This document shows positions 1 to 8,811 of a stretch of 64,000 bases of DNA, piece after piece (the stretch's first letter is position 1; each line of letters begins with the position of its first letter). Source of the stretch: an uncultured Pirellulaceae bacterium. GTDB lineage: Bacteria; Planctomycetota; Planctomycetia; Pirellulales; Pirellulaceae. The notes under the pieces are model-generated. The model was not told where the DNA came from and did no database searches. It saw nothing but the letters and a program-made list of their open reading frames with translations. Location of the stretch: NCBI GenBank assembly GCA_937928215.1, contig CALFWL010000016.1, forward strand, positions 1 to 64,000, in the 5' to 3' direction. The position numbers were made by a program, and so were the translations under genes.

Positions 1-88
1 TGTTGACTATGACTTAAAGCCCGGCAATGTTAGCATCGCTTTCAGTCGGTCTTTTCTCATGTTCGTGTGCAGCAGGACAGGTATACTG

Positions 89-1798
89 ATGAGTACAGCT
101 CCAAGACAACGCGAAAGGGGCGTGCCACAAAGTAATACACCAACCGATGGCCGCTTGGCCTCGATCGCTAGGCTCTCCGCAATTGCCAAGTTGGACATTC
201 TTGACCGTCCGATGGAGCGCAATTTTCAGATGCTTGTTGAGCTCGCGAACAGCGTGCTTGGCACCCCAGTGTCTCTGATATCGATCGTTACCGATAAGCG
301 GCAATTCTTCGTGAGTTCTGATGGCCTGCAAGAACCGTGGTCCAGTCAGCGCGAGACGCCATTAAGCCATTCGTTTTGCCAGCATGTTGTCACGTTGGAT
401 GCTCCTCTGGTCGTGACCGATTCACGTGAACATCCATTGGTGTGTGAGAACCTGGCCATTGCGGACCTGAACGTCAGTTCCTACCTGGGCGTTCCTTTGC
501 GGACCGATAACAAGTCGGTGCTTGGTTCGTTCTGTGTCATTGATACATTGCCTCGGCAGTGGACCGCTGACGAAATATCGACACTGACTAAATTCGCAGA
601 CCTGACGATATCCGAGCTCAATTTACGGGTCGAGGCAATCCAGCAGAAAACCGAATTCGAGAAACGCCTGAGGCATGCTCAAAAAATGGAAGCAATCGGG
701 CAGTTTACTGCCGGTGTCGCGCATGATTTCAACAACGCATTGGGCGCGATTCGAATTTATTGCGATTTGCTCGAATCAGAATTCGCCGAACAACCGAAGC
801 CTGCGAATTATGTCAATCAGATAGTAAAAACGGTCGAATCAGCAGCAGAGGTTGTCAAGCAGTTGCAGAGTTGGAGTCGTCCGGCTCGAGACGAGCTACA
901 GCGGATTGCTATCCAAGACATCATTGAGGAGTTGTTGCCAATGCTGAAAACCGTTTTGTCAGACGGTATCCAGGTCAAATTTGGACGATCGAGTAGAGAG
1001 TGTCTTGTCGCCACGAGTCCAAGTCTGGTTCAGCAGGTTTTAACCAACCTGTTTTTGAACGCAGATTACGCAATGCGTGGTCCCGGCGGGCAGATCGAAA
1101 TTCGCGTCGACGAAGTCCATGTTAATGAAGACAACGCTGATCAATACGAAATGCAAATCGGTAGATACGTTGAGCTAATCGTGTCTGACAATGGGAAAGG
1201 CATCCCTTCAGATTTGCTGAACCGAATCGCTGATCCATACTTTACGACCAAGCCAGTTGGCAGTGGAACTGGTCTTGGGCTTTGGACTGTTTTTGGGATC
1301 GTGAACGAACACGGAGGGCAAATCAAAGTCTTCAGCGAATTGGGGCAAGGGACAACGTTCAAAATCTACTTTCCCTGTGCGCAATCACCATCAGTTCAGA
1401 ATGCCGAGTCAACCGAAAACTTATCGGTCGAGTTCGCGAGAAGCCGGAGTATTCTTGTCGTGGATGACAATGAACAGATTGCCAAGGGCATGAAAATGCA
1501 GCTTATTGTCAGCGGATACCAAGCGGAGTGCATTACCGACCCAAACGACGCACTGACGTTAGTCGCAAATGTTCCTGACAAATTCGAGTTAGTGATTGCT
1601 GACCAAACCATGCCCAATCTCAAAGGGGATGAATTGTTGAGCAGGATCAAGCGTATCAACCCGGCAGTTCGAACGATGCTTTGCTCAGGCAACCTCGCGA
1701 TTGATTTTATGTCTGACCAAATCGATCATTATTGCCGCAAGCCATACAAGTTGGAGGACATGGTTGGCGCGATCGAAAATATATTTCAGGCTCATTAA
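89..1798 (+). CDS. GAF-domain hybrid sensor histidine kinase
   Basis: Two-component sensor of 569 residues, with no membrane segment, so cytoplasmic. An N-terminal GAF-like sensory domain covers about residues 40-185. It is followed by a short helix and a DHp domain whose H-box reads AHDFNN (His212). The HATPase domain shows an N-box (LFLNADYAM, Asn324), a G1 box DNGKGIP (Asp367) and a G2 box GTGLGLW (393-399). A C-terminal receiver has the acidic pair 459-460, phospho-acceptor Asp505 in IADQTMP and Lys551 in CRKPY. The kinase core resembles the NtrB/PAS-hybrid class whose receiver is carried in the same chain. I chose the ATG at 89 rather than 59 because AGGACAGG lies just upstream of it. 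No cognate response regulator is adjacent, so the ligand and output are unknown. The TAA stop is the first three bases of a repeat element. Confidence 0.9.
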   Translation: MSTAPRQRERGVPQSNTPTDGRLASIARLSAIAKLDILDRPMERNFQMLVELANSVLGTPVSLISIVTDKRQFFVSSDGLQEPWSSQRETPLSHSFCQHVVTLDAPLVVTDSREHPLVCENLAIADLNVSSYLGVPLRTDNKSVLGSFCVIDTLPRQWTADEISTLTKFADLTISELNLRVEAIQQKTEFEKRLRHAQKMEAIGQFTAGVAHDFNNALGAIRIYCDLLESEFAEQPKPANYVNQIVKTVESAAEVVKQLQSWSRPARDELQRIAIQDIIEELLPMLKTVLSDGIQVKFGRSSRECLVATSPSLVQQVLTNLFLNADYAMRGPGGQIEIRVDEVHVNEDNADQYEMQIGRYVELIVSDNGKGIPSDLLNRIADPYFTTKPVGSGTGLGLWTVFGIVNEHGGQIKVFSELGQGTTFKIYFPCAQSPSVQNAESTENLSVEFARSRSILVVDDNEQIAKGMKMQLIVSGYQAECITDPNDALTLVANVPDKFELVIADQTMPNLKGDELLSRIKRINPAVRTMLCSGNLAIDFMSDQIDHYCRKPYKLEDMVGAIENIFQAH

Positions 1799-1902
1799 GC
1801 ACCTCGTGCATAAGTTCTCTGGCGCCAAGATTACGGATGACGTGAGAATAGACAGTTATTTTTTTGTTGGGTAATGCCAACTTACTGTATTGCGGGTGCT
1901 TA
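1796..1902. repeat. Near-palindromic 107-bp element, copy 1 (subfamily A)
   Basis: The element begins TAAGCACCTCG and ends CGGGTGCTTA. Its ends are inverted repeats that continue inward: TAAGTT after about 19 bases on one side matches AACTTA on the other. An inverted copy lies at 16044-16149; by eye the two agree at about 80 percent over 106 bases, with one gap. The first three bases are the TAA stop of the histidine kinase, and the other side faces a convergent gene. It contains a run of seven to eight T, so it could also act as a transcription terminator. It encodes no protein. It looks like a MITE- or REP-type element. Confidence 0.8.
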
Positions 1903-2030
1903 AAGTACACCGAGGCTTAGACCGGGCGCGGCAACCATCGAGAGCACGTTGCACTCGACTGTGGCCATGCAAACTGGCTATCACTTGAGCGGCGATTGAA
2001 CCGAGCCGGATGCTTTGTGGTCAGTTCCGG

Positions 2031-3851
2031 CTACCGTCGGTCCCACCACCAAGTGGAACGTTGATTCCTAAGGCTTGTCGAAACCAATCTACCCTGATCA
2101 ATGACATTCGGATTAGCAGGGCGATCACGTAGAAGTTGAGCAAAGTCAGCCGAAACTCCTCCGCTGACTCCGACAATGGTGTGATGCCGAGTGGCTGATT
2201 TTAATCGTTGCCGGATCATTCGATCATTCATCACGGTGTCGACTTGACGTGGAGTACTTGCTTGACCGAAGGGGTACCGCAGCATCGACTGTGGGGCCAT
2301 CGAGACGAAAGTGGTTGTGTCGTGTGCGGCTGAACGCCCACGTGGAGTGAAAAAACTTGCCTTCCAGGAAGCCCGTTTTGCGAGGCCGCGATCGTGAATA
2401 AGATTTGCCGCCATCGCCAGATCGAACACGTTCTTCAGTTTTTGATAAATGGGATACTTGTCCGCCAGTTTTTCAAAATGGCCCGTAAAGTCCTCGGCGA
2501 ACGTCTTGGTCGGTCCGACCGAATCGCCCGAATGAATTCGCTTTCCCTGCTCATCAATGAATTCCGTTTCACTCAAAACTTTTACACCAGCTCCGGAAAA
2601 TGCAAACAGATCGGACGATTCATTGCGTTGAACACGGTCGTAGTCCGGCGTGAACCACCATCGAGCAACATCCAGCGGCGGAGGGCTCCCATTGGTGTCC
2701 AGCTGGACACGGTCGAGGTAGCTGGGGACTTGGGCGATGGACGGCTCGAGCCCCATTCCGATCAGCTTCATGTGACAGTCTGCCTCGACCAGCACATAAG
2801 CGGTGTGAGTCGTCGGTTGGATACCGAAAACTTCGATGTCCTGTTGGCCTGAAACGTTTTTTAATTCAGTCCTCCAAGCCTTCCCTCTCAATTTGCTGGA
2901 TGCCAGAAACCGCTTCGTCGCTGCGAGATTTTGTTGACGGGGCACAATCGCACAGCCGAATTTTCCGTCAGCGTGAATGGCATTCTGAAGACAGACCACA
3001 AGATCGTCCAGTTGAAGAGTCGGCTTGCCGGTTTTGTTGCAAATCGAGCGACCTCGTTCATCTTCTTTCCATGAGCCACCCGGCCCTGCAATCACTACAT
3101 CATTCGATTCCGGCAAATACGCGACGAATTGAATCTCCGTCAGTCCGGCCAGATTCTTCATCGCGTCGGTCAGCGGTTTTCCCGTGGCGGTAAGCAATTG
3201 CGCTTGCCGCTCCAGCCGGTTGAGTGAAACGATTCTCATCGGCGATGACTTCATCGCTCGGGCCGCCCGCCCAACATCCGTTTGAAGGTCGAACTGCGTC
3301 GCCAACTTCGTCTTTGCTGAATCTGGACGAACCAAGTCGGGTAGTTCTGCCGAGGCGGCACGTGTCGACGTTGACAGCTTGCTCTTTCGGAGAGTTCCTC
3401 GCGCGTCGACGTAAATGCCGCTTGGAAACGGTTGGATTGTGCCGAGCCCACTGCCGGTGTCCAGCCATGATTCGGGTGAAAGCGAACCGGTGATCAGCTC
3501 GATCAGGCTATCAAAGTCGGCTTCGGTCAGGCCGCCACCGGCGCCATTGGATTCCGCTTTCTGCCGGATCGCCTGCGTGCCCGAGCCATCGGGCAAGCTG
3601 CTGACCTGACGTAAGATCGAAAGTTGGCCCAACGTCGTCTGGCGCTGATCGTCATCCAGAATCGCGACCGCGGTCTTGAACGCGTCATCTATCGAACCAG
3701 CAATGGCCTGTTGTTGAGCCATCTGTACAAGACGCTGATCGTCGTCAGACGTTTGCGCATTGGCGGACGCTGCCACGCAGAAATGAATCACAGAAAAAGC
3801 GCAGACGATGGCCAGATGCTGCCCATTCGAGCCGCCGGATGAAAAGAGCAT
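2031..3851 (-). CDS. Secreted planctomycete protein, probable DUF1598 family
   Basis: 606-residue protein with an N-terminal signal peptide (hydrophobic segment about 13-32, likely cleaved after an ANA motif). Around residues 127-150 is a motif of the type ESWLDTGSGLGTIQPFPSG, a pattern (SW...G.G.I.PF) I associate with planctomycete secreted proteins. Residues 207-261 (RIVSLNRLE... VVIAGPGGSW) look like the DUF1598 core. The rest has no recognisable catalytic motif. The frame stays open upstream to 4043, but that part overlaps the next gene. The ATG at 3851 is immediately followed by the signal sequence, so I start there. Function is unknown; location is probably periplasmic or cell surface. 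The family assignment is from memory and moderately sure. Confidence 0.75.
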   Translation of the reverse strand: MLFSSGGSNGQHLAIVCAFSVIHFCVAASANAQTSDDDQRLVQMAQQQAIAGSIDDAFKTAVAILDDDQRQTTLGQLSILRQVSSLPDGSGTQAIRQKAESNGAGGGLTEADFDSLIELITGSLSPESWLDTGSGLGTIQPFPSGIYVDARGTLRKSKLSTSTRAASAELPDLVRPDSAKTKLATQFDLQTDVGRAARAMKSSPMRIVSLNRLERQAQLLTATGKPLTDAMKNLAGLTEIQFVAYLPESNDVVIAGPGGSWKEDERGRSICNKTGKPTLQLDDLVVCLQNAIHADGKFGCAIVPRQQNLAATKRFLASSKLRGKAWRTELKNVSGQQDIEVFGIQPTTHTAYVLVEADCHMKLIGMGLEPSIAQVPSYLDRVQLDTNGSPPPLDVARWWFTPDYDRVQRNESSDLFAFSGAGVKVLSETEFIDEQGKRIHSGDSVGPTKTFAEDFTGHFEKLADKYPIYQKLKNVFDLAMAANLIHDRGLAKRASWKASFFTPRGRSAAHDTTTFVSMAPQSMLRYPFGQASTPRQVDTVMNDRMIRQRLKSATRHHTIVGVSGGVSADFAQLLRDRPANPNVIDQGRLVSTSLRNQRSTWWWDRR

Positions 3852-3933
3852 CGGATCGCTCCACTGAAGTATTGCCCTTTTCGCATCATCGCAGTTGCGG
3901 CAGTGACGGGCAAGTCTCGAAGCGCGAAACAGG

Positions 3934-4761
3934 TTACGCGGCGGCTCGCTGAGTGGCTGTTTCCAATGGCTTGCGGCAGCAAATTTCCAATGATTTGCAA
4001 ACCCCGAGCTTGCGATACGCCGCGCGAAGGCCCCGGTAAGCAAGCGCGTACAGTGTCAGATGAACGGGCAAGGCGGTAGCTTTGCCGATCAATCGAGAAG
4101 GCAGCAGCTCGAATCCGACAGTTTGCAAGATTGAGGACAGGTTGGCTTGATCGAACGTGTACAGATGTTCGGGCGGCCAGAATTTTTTGTACTTGGCTCC
4201 TAGGCGTCGAGCCTTCCAGCAGGTCGAATCGGGCGTCTCAAGGATCATCGCTCCGCCAGGCTTGAGGACTCGTCGCCATTCAGCCAGAGTTTCGCGGACG
4301 TCGGTAACATGTTCGATGACATGCCAGTTCGCGACTAGGTCGAACGTGTCGTCCTCAAAGGGCAGGTCGGTGCCATCGATCTTATGACAATTTAACCCTT
4401 GAGTGCGGCAAAAGTCGATTGCACCCTGACTGATGTCGACACCGGTTGCGTTCCAACCGAGGTTCTCAGCGGCTTTCACCGTCGCACCAACGCTGCAACC
4501 GATGTCCAGCATGTGAGGGCGATCGGTCAACAGATCTCTGGTCGTTGAAGCGAGCCGAATGGACGCGGTGATTTCCTTGGATCGTTTTCGGCTGCTGTAA
4601 CAGTTGTGGTAGTCGCCCTCGTAAACGTCGTTTGATTCCAAGACACCTTTCTGGAACAAGTTGCAGTTGGGGCAATGCTTCAATTGGTGGTCCGGCTGGT
4701 CAATGAAGGACTCCAGCGGCCCGTATTCGCAATTTTCGCATGTCAAATCTGGGTCGCTCAT
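3934..4761 (-). CDS. Class I SAM-dependent methyltransferase with N-terminal zinc ribbon
   Basis: 275-residue protein. The N-terminus carries two CxxC pairs (CENC and CPNC, about residues 8-35), consistent with a small zinc ribbon. Next comes a Rossmann methyltransferase domain with motif I MLDIGCSVGATV, an acidic end of strand 2 (GVDIS), and the HVIEHV and RVLKPGG motifs typical of the Methyltransf_11/23 group. The substrate cannot be read from the sequence. Ribbon-plus-methyltransferase proteins of this layout often sit in sugar or lipid modification loci, but no such gene is adjacent here. The ATG at 4761 is preferred over an in-frame TTG at 4794. It lies 82 bp upstream of the DUF1598-like gene on the same strand. 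Confidence 0.85.
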   Translation of the reverse strand: MSDPDLTCENCEYGPLESFIDQPDHQLKHCPNCNLFQKGVLESNDVYEGDYHNCYSSRKRSKEITASIRLASTTRDLLTDRPHMLDIGCSVGATVKAAENLGWNATGVDISQGAIDFCRTQGLNCHKIDGTDLPFEDDTFDLVANWHVIEHVTDVRETLAEWRRVLKPGGAMILETPDSTCWKARRLGAKYKKFWPPEHLYTFDQANLSSILQTVGFELLPSRLIGKATALPVHLTLYALAYRGLRAAYRKLGVCKSLEICCRKPLETATQRAAA

Positions 4762-4855
4762 CAGTCGCTCGTCAGTTTCCGGATTACGATTCAATGGAGA
4801 TCGATTGAAACTAACGGAGTCCTCGTGGTTGCGGCAACGCGGATTGCGTTACTGC

Positions 4856-4886
4856 TAGCGTCGCGGTGCCAACGCAAGCGACACTA
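4856..4886 (-). terminator. Hairpin starting on a stop codon (possible terminator)
   Basis: TAGCGTCGC (4856-4864) and GCGACACTA (4878-4886) form a 9-bp stem with one mismatch and a 13-base loop. On the minus strand the stem begins with the TAG stop codon of the enoyl-CoA hydratase gene. No T-run follows, so a classical intrinsic terminator is not proven. The same stop-codon geometry is seen at the larger palindromic elements of this window. Confidence 0.45.
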
Positions 4887-5684
4887 GTGCAATGCATTCC
4901 AGTCGGGATCGCGTTTTTCCAGAAACGCTTTGACGCCTTCCATCGCGGCCGGGGTGGTTCGAGCCGCCGCCATATTCGCTGCTCCAATGCTCAGTTGAGT
5001 AAACAGCGACTCGCCAATCGTTTCATTGAGCATTTGTCGAGTCATCTGATGCGACTCGCGTGCTCCAGCGGCACACTGGGTCGCAAGTTCATGGGATCGC
5101 GCCCATATCAGATCGTCTTTAACGGTTTCATGGTACAAGCCGAGTCGCAGCGCTTCGGTTGCAAGCACAGGTTTTCCGCAGAACAAGATTTTTGCCGCCG
5201 GACCAGTTCCGACTCGGAAAGAAAGCAGCGGCGTTGTCATGCCCGCGTTCAAGCCTCGCAGCGCTTCGGGCATCAGAAGCTTGGATGACTCACCAGCGAT
5301 CACGATATCGCTGGCCAGCATCAACGCAAGTCCGCAGCCAACGTTCCAACCATTGACGGCAGAAATGATTGGTTTGGGATAACGAAGCAAGGTTTCGATC
5401 AAATCCTGAAACGCTTTTGCATCATCGTGCCAGATTTTGAACGCGTCGGGGGACTCGGCAGTCTCTTGCAATTGAAAAAGATCGGTCCCCGAGCAAAACG
5501 TATCGCCTGATCCTGTCAGGATAACTGCTCGGACGGAGCCTTCCTGAGCAAAATCATCCAACGCTTGCTGGACCATCCCGACCATCTCGCGAGACAGCGC
5601 GTTACGGCAGTCGGGACGATTGAGCGTGATGGTTCCGCTGGGGACATCTTTGCGAAGCTGAACGTTGTCGGAGATGGCGATCAT
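4884..5684 (-). CDS. Enoyl-CoA hydratase/isomerase family protein (crotonase fold)
   Basis: 266 residues, the usual crotonase length. The N-terminal strand motif GTITLNRPDCRNALS, the first oxyanion-hole segment (ILTGSGDTFCSGTDL) and the second (AVNGWNVGCGLALMLASDIVIAG) are all recognisable. The protein therefore binds an acyl-CoA thioester and probably catalyses hydration, isomerisation or a related step in fatty- or amino-acid breakdown. The catalytic acids are not clear enough to choose the reaction. The ATG start at 5684 fits the family N-terminus. It lies 46 bp downstream of tatC on the same strand but is probably functionally unrelated. A hairpin begins on its stop codon. Confidence 0.88.
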   Translation of the reverse strand: MIAISDNVQLRKDVPSGTITLNRPDCRNALSREMVGMVQQALDDFAQEGSVRAVILTGSGDTFCSGTDLFQLQETAESPDAFKIWHDDAKAFQDLIETLLRYPKPIISAVNGWNVGCGLALMLASDIVIAGESSKLLMPEALRGLNAGMTTPLLSFRVGTGPAAKILFCGKPVLATEALRLGLYHETVKDDLIWARSHELATQCAAGARESHQMTRQMLNETIGESLFTQLSIGAANMAAARTTPAAMEGVKAFLEKRDPDWNALH

Positions 5685-5729
5685 GGAAAAAGAACAGCGG
5701 TGTGAGGTTTTTGGTGTGAGGTCTGACTG

Positions 5730-7178
5730 CTACTCGGTCTTGACGTAGGTTCGGTCTGAATCGAAGGGATTGCTGTTACCGGGCATCCATTGACACATGC
5801 CCACCCCAAGGAAGTATAGCAATGTCAGCGGAATCGCGAGCAACAACATGCTGATTGGGTCGGCAGGAGTCAGAATCATCGACAGCACAAAGATGCACAT
5901 CACGGCGATCCGCCACTTGTCCAGGTAAGCCTCGACACTAAACAAGTTGATTCTGTTCATGAACAGCATCACCAGCGGAAGTTGAAACGCCACTCCAAAG
6001 CCAAGTGGCAGGAACATCACGAAGCTTAGCCAATCGTTGATTCGCATTTGCGGTGCGATTCCCATCTGACGGTTGAACGAGAACAGAAATCCAAGCACGG
6101 GTTCGAACACGAAAAAGAACGCCAGCGTCAAACCGGCCACAAACAATAGAATGCTGATCGGTAGGAAGATGTGAACGTATTTTTTCTCGTGCGGGTACAA
6201 CCCTTCGGCGACGAAACACCATAGGAAGTACATGACGACCGGCAGCGCCAGAATCAGACCGGAGATCAAACCGGCTTTCATCCAGATCATAAACGGTTCG
6301 GTGACCGTCAACGATTGAGGCTCGAAGTCCGCCGACTCCCATAACTCGATGGACACGAGGTCCGTTTTCAGCTGCTCCATCTGGCCCGCGAACAGTCCAA
6401 ACAAAAGAGCTCGATTGAGTCGCTGGTTGGCCACCGCGTTGAACTCCTCGTCGAGCGACTGTTTCATCTTGGCCAACGGGTTGGTTGCGGGCGGCTCAAG
6501 CCAATCCTGCCAGCGACTGGGTTCTTCCGTCAACAAATCTGCAAACGCGTCCGCTTTCGCCAGATCGTCCGACTTTGAAAGGCGATCGAACGCGGTGGCG
6601 ACGGCAGCGGTATCTTCGTTGGTGATTGCATCACTAGGTTTTACAGCGATGTCTTTAAGGGACGCACGCTCTGCCTCGGAAAGCCGAGTCCAAACTTCTT
6701 CCAAGCGTTTCGAAGCGGGTGCCGAATCATCGGTTCGTGTCGCCAGCCGCTGAGCCAACTTCGGCAGTGCAGACGGTTTGAAGTGGCTTGAGCGGAACCC
6801 GTAAGGTTTCAAATTGACCTGATCTCCAAAATCAGGAATCACCGATTGCAGCGCCCGTACAAGTTCGCCCGGATCGACCTTCATCCTGCGAGGGATCAGT
6901 TTTTCTTCTTCCAGCCAAGGCACCAACTCCGGCGCGACGTAACCCTCACGCTCGATCATGTCCTCAGCCGCTTCTGCGCTGTTGAATTCGGCCATCGCTT
7001 TGACCAGAGGCCCTTTTAGGTACTCGACTGTCTGACTGGCGAACGTAAAACCGATGATGCAACCCAAGGCGATCGCCGCGACGCATTTCAGCAGCGTAGT
7101 CCGCAGCTCTTCCAAGTGTTGACCGAAGGACATCCGAGTTTTTTCGAACAGGTCTTCGCTGGATTGACGGAAGTTCAT
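5730..7178 (-). CDS. tatC: Sec-independent translocase TatC with a ~230-residue inserted loop
   Basis: Core membrane subunit of the twin-arginine translocase, which exports folded proteins. The family signature HLEELR occurs at residues 21-26, followed by the first membrane helix (about 30-48). Conserved later segments include FVAEGLYPHEKK (322-333), a cytoplasmic-facing loop, LTPADPISMLLLAIPL (436-451) and further helices. A normal TatC has about 250 residues; this one has 482. The excess lies in the first periplasmic loop, roughly residues 62-290, and is hydrophilic, rich in Glu/Asp/Lys/Ala, with no membrane segment. The start could also be the Met at residue 16. No tatA or tatB lies next to it. 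The family assignment is firm; the role of the insert is unknown. Confidence 0.93.
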   Translation of the reverse strand: MNFRQSSEDLFEKTRMSFGQHLEELRTTLLKCVAAIALGCIIGFTFASQTVEYLKGPLVKAMAEFNSAEAAEDMIEREGYVAPELVPWLEEEKLIPRRMKVDPGELVRALQSVIPDFGDQVNLKPYGFRSSHFKPSALPKLAQRLATRTDDSAPASKRLEEVWTRLSEAERASLKDIAVKPSDAITNEDTAAVATAFDRLSKSDDLAKADAFADLLTEEPSRWQDWLEPPATNPLAKMKQSLDEEFNAVANQRLNRALLFGLFAGQMEQLKTDLVSIELWESADFEPQSLTVTEPFMIWMKAGLISGLILALPVVMYFLWCFVAEGLYPHEKKYVHIFLPISILLFVAGLTLAFFFVFEPVLGFLFSFNRQMGIAPQMRINDWLSFVMFLPLGFGVAFQLPLVMLFMNRINLFSVEAYLDKWRIAVMCIFVLSMILTPADPISMLLLAIPLTLLYFLGVGMCQWMPGNSNPFDSDRTYVKTE

Positions 7179-7418
7179 AGACGGGGCAGATTGGGAGCGT
7201 TGGGACGGCGGGATTCGTGGATCTTGGTTGAAGCAGCCTTCAGTTTAACGAGATCGAATTTCGTTGTAACTGCAAGGATCGGTGTGTGAGCGTGCTTTTC
7301 GTGTACTGCGCCCGCATTTTCGGAACCATCGATCAGCAGAGCCGGGTTTGGTATCGTACGTAACCCGGCTAGACCGCCTGTGATTCGTTTTATCGTTGAA
7401 CCTATACCCATTTGCCCT

Positions 7419-8429
7419 ATGTATCCGCTTCGTTTTGAGCCGCTGTTCCGTCGTTACCTGTGGGGCGGTCGTCGATTGGCTGATGTGCTAAACAAGCCAA
7501 TTGGTGACGAATCGGCTGCCGAAAGCTGGGAGATTGTTGATCATGGACCGGACCAGAGCGTGGTGTCGTTCGGCTCGTTCGCGGGAATGACGCTTCAACA
7601 GTTGGTCGATCAGCATGGCGATCAGCTGCTGGGCAAAGGTCTGATGGAGGAGCTTTGGTCGCCTTCGATTCCCAGTCAGATTCGCGGTCGGTTCCCGTTG
7701 CTACTGAAGTTTCTGGACGCAAACAAGGATCTGTCTGTTCAGGTTCACCCGGACGACACGTTTGGAGCAACGCTCGATCCGCCCGACCTTGGCAAGACCG
7801 AAGCTTGGTACGTGATGCATGCCGACGACGGGGCAAAGATATACGCAGGACTGAAAGACGGTGTGACCAAGGAATCGTTCCAAAAAGCAGTTGAAGCGGG
7901 GCAAACCGAAGCGGTTTTGCATTCTTTTGAGCCCCAGGCAGGTGACTGCGTTTTCATTCCTGCCGGAACCATGCACGCGATCGGAGCCGGTTTACTGATT
8001 GCGGAAATTCAACAGGCGAGTGATACGACTTTCCGGATTTACGATTGGGGTCGAGTCGACAAGGACGGAAAGTCGCGACCGTTGCACATCGATCAGGGTA
8101 TTGCTGCAACCGATTTTTCACGAGGCCCGGTCAACGCTACCCATCCGATCGAAAAGAAAGATGCTCGAGACCAAGTCTTCACTCAGCTGGTCAGCTGCGA
8201 CAACTTCGTCATGAATCGGCGAACGTTCAGCGGCTCGATCCAGCTAGGCGGCGACGGAAAATGCAGAATCATCGCGGTGACCCAAGGTCGCTTGGAAATT
8301 GAGAACGATCCGGGGAACAGACCGTTGGAGCTAGGCCAGACTGCGGTGTTGCCAGCAAGTTTGCCAGCGACTTGCCTGACGGCCAAGGAAAACGCAGAGC
8401 TGTTGGAAATTCCTGTGCCGACAAGCTGA
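7419..8429 (+). CDS. manA: Mannose-6-phosphate isomerase, class I (ManA-like)
   Basis: 336 residues. Converts mannose-6-phosphate and fructose-6-phosphate, feeding GDP-mannose and related sugars. The N-terminus (LRFEPLFRRYLWGGRRL) and the cupin metal motif QVHPDD (Gln and His zinc ligands) are diagnostic. A further metal/active-site segment reads IPAGTMHAIGAGLLIAEIQQ, followed by TTFRIYDWGRVD, all as in short bacterial phosphomannose isomerases. The ATG at 7419 matches the start of the family; an in-frame ATG at 7380 would add 13 unlikely residues. It is divergent from tatC across a 240-bp gap. It may supply precursors to surface polysaccharides, but it is about 18 kb from the polysaccharide locus. 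Confidence 0.9.
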   Translation: MYPLRFEPLFRRYLWGGRRLADVLNKPIGDESAAESWEIVDHGPDQSVVSFGSFAGMTLQQLVDQHGDQLLGKGLMEELWSPSIPSQIRGRFPLLLKFLDANKDLSVQVHPDDTFGATLDPPDLGKTEAWYVMHADDGAKIYAGLKDGVTKESFQKAVEAGQTEAVLHSFEPQAGDCVFIPAGTMHAIGAGLLIAEIQQASDTTFRIYDWGRVDKDGKSRPLHIDQGIAATDFSRGPVNATHPIEKKDARDQVFTQLVSCDNFVMNRRTFSGSIQLGGDGKCRIIAVTQGRLEIENDPGNRPLELGQTAVLPASLPATCLTAKENAELLEIPVPTS

Positions 8430-8516
8430 GCACCAGACAGGATTTACGCGACAGCGATTTTGTTTTGTGGCTTGATCGATCTTGCTGCAAGTGTGACGTG
8501 GCTCTAATGTCGCGTC

Positions 8517-8801
8517 ATGAATATCCGGTTTTTTCAATCCGCCATCTGCTGCGCGATGTTGATCGTAAGCGTTGGCTGCCACATACGGCCTCGGCAAGGT
8601 CCGCCGGGAACGATTGGTAATCAGCGTGAACGAGCGGTGATTCATGATCCGTTTCCCAGCAATGATCTGGGGCCTCCGATCATGGGCGGTCGACCGTTGG
8701 GGTTCGAGGTACCTCAGGCAGAACCCACCTCCATCCAAGGCAGCCCGTGGGCGAATCTCAGTCGTCGCGGCGGTCGGTTTACACCGCAGTATGGTTTTTA
8801 G
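8517..8801 (+). CDS. Small putative lipoprotein
   Basis: 94 residues. The N-terminus has a basic residue, a hydrophobic stretch and a lipobox-like VSVGC (Cys21), so the mature protein is probably lipid-anchored. The remainder is rich in Pro, Gly and Arg and ends in an aromatic residue; I recognise no domain. Small lipoproteins of this style are common in Pirellulaceae. It lies 87 bp downstream of the mannose-6-phosphate isomerase gene on the same strand and converges with the aminotransferase gene. No clear ribosome-binding site is seen. Coding status rests on the convincing signal/lipobox and open frame. Confidence 0.65.
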   Translation: MNIRFFQSAICCAMLIVSVGCHIRPRQGPPGTIGNQRERAVIHDPFPSNDLGPPIMGGRPLGFEVPQAEPTSIQGSPWANLSRRGGRFTPQYGF

Positions 8802-8811
8802 CATTAGCCGG

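Noticed and set aside
7175-7411. Leftward open frame of 78 codons between tatC and the mannose isomerase gene
   Set aside because: No domain, no good ribosome-binding site, and it covers the promoter region of two divergent genes.
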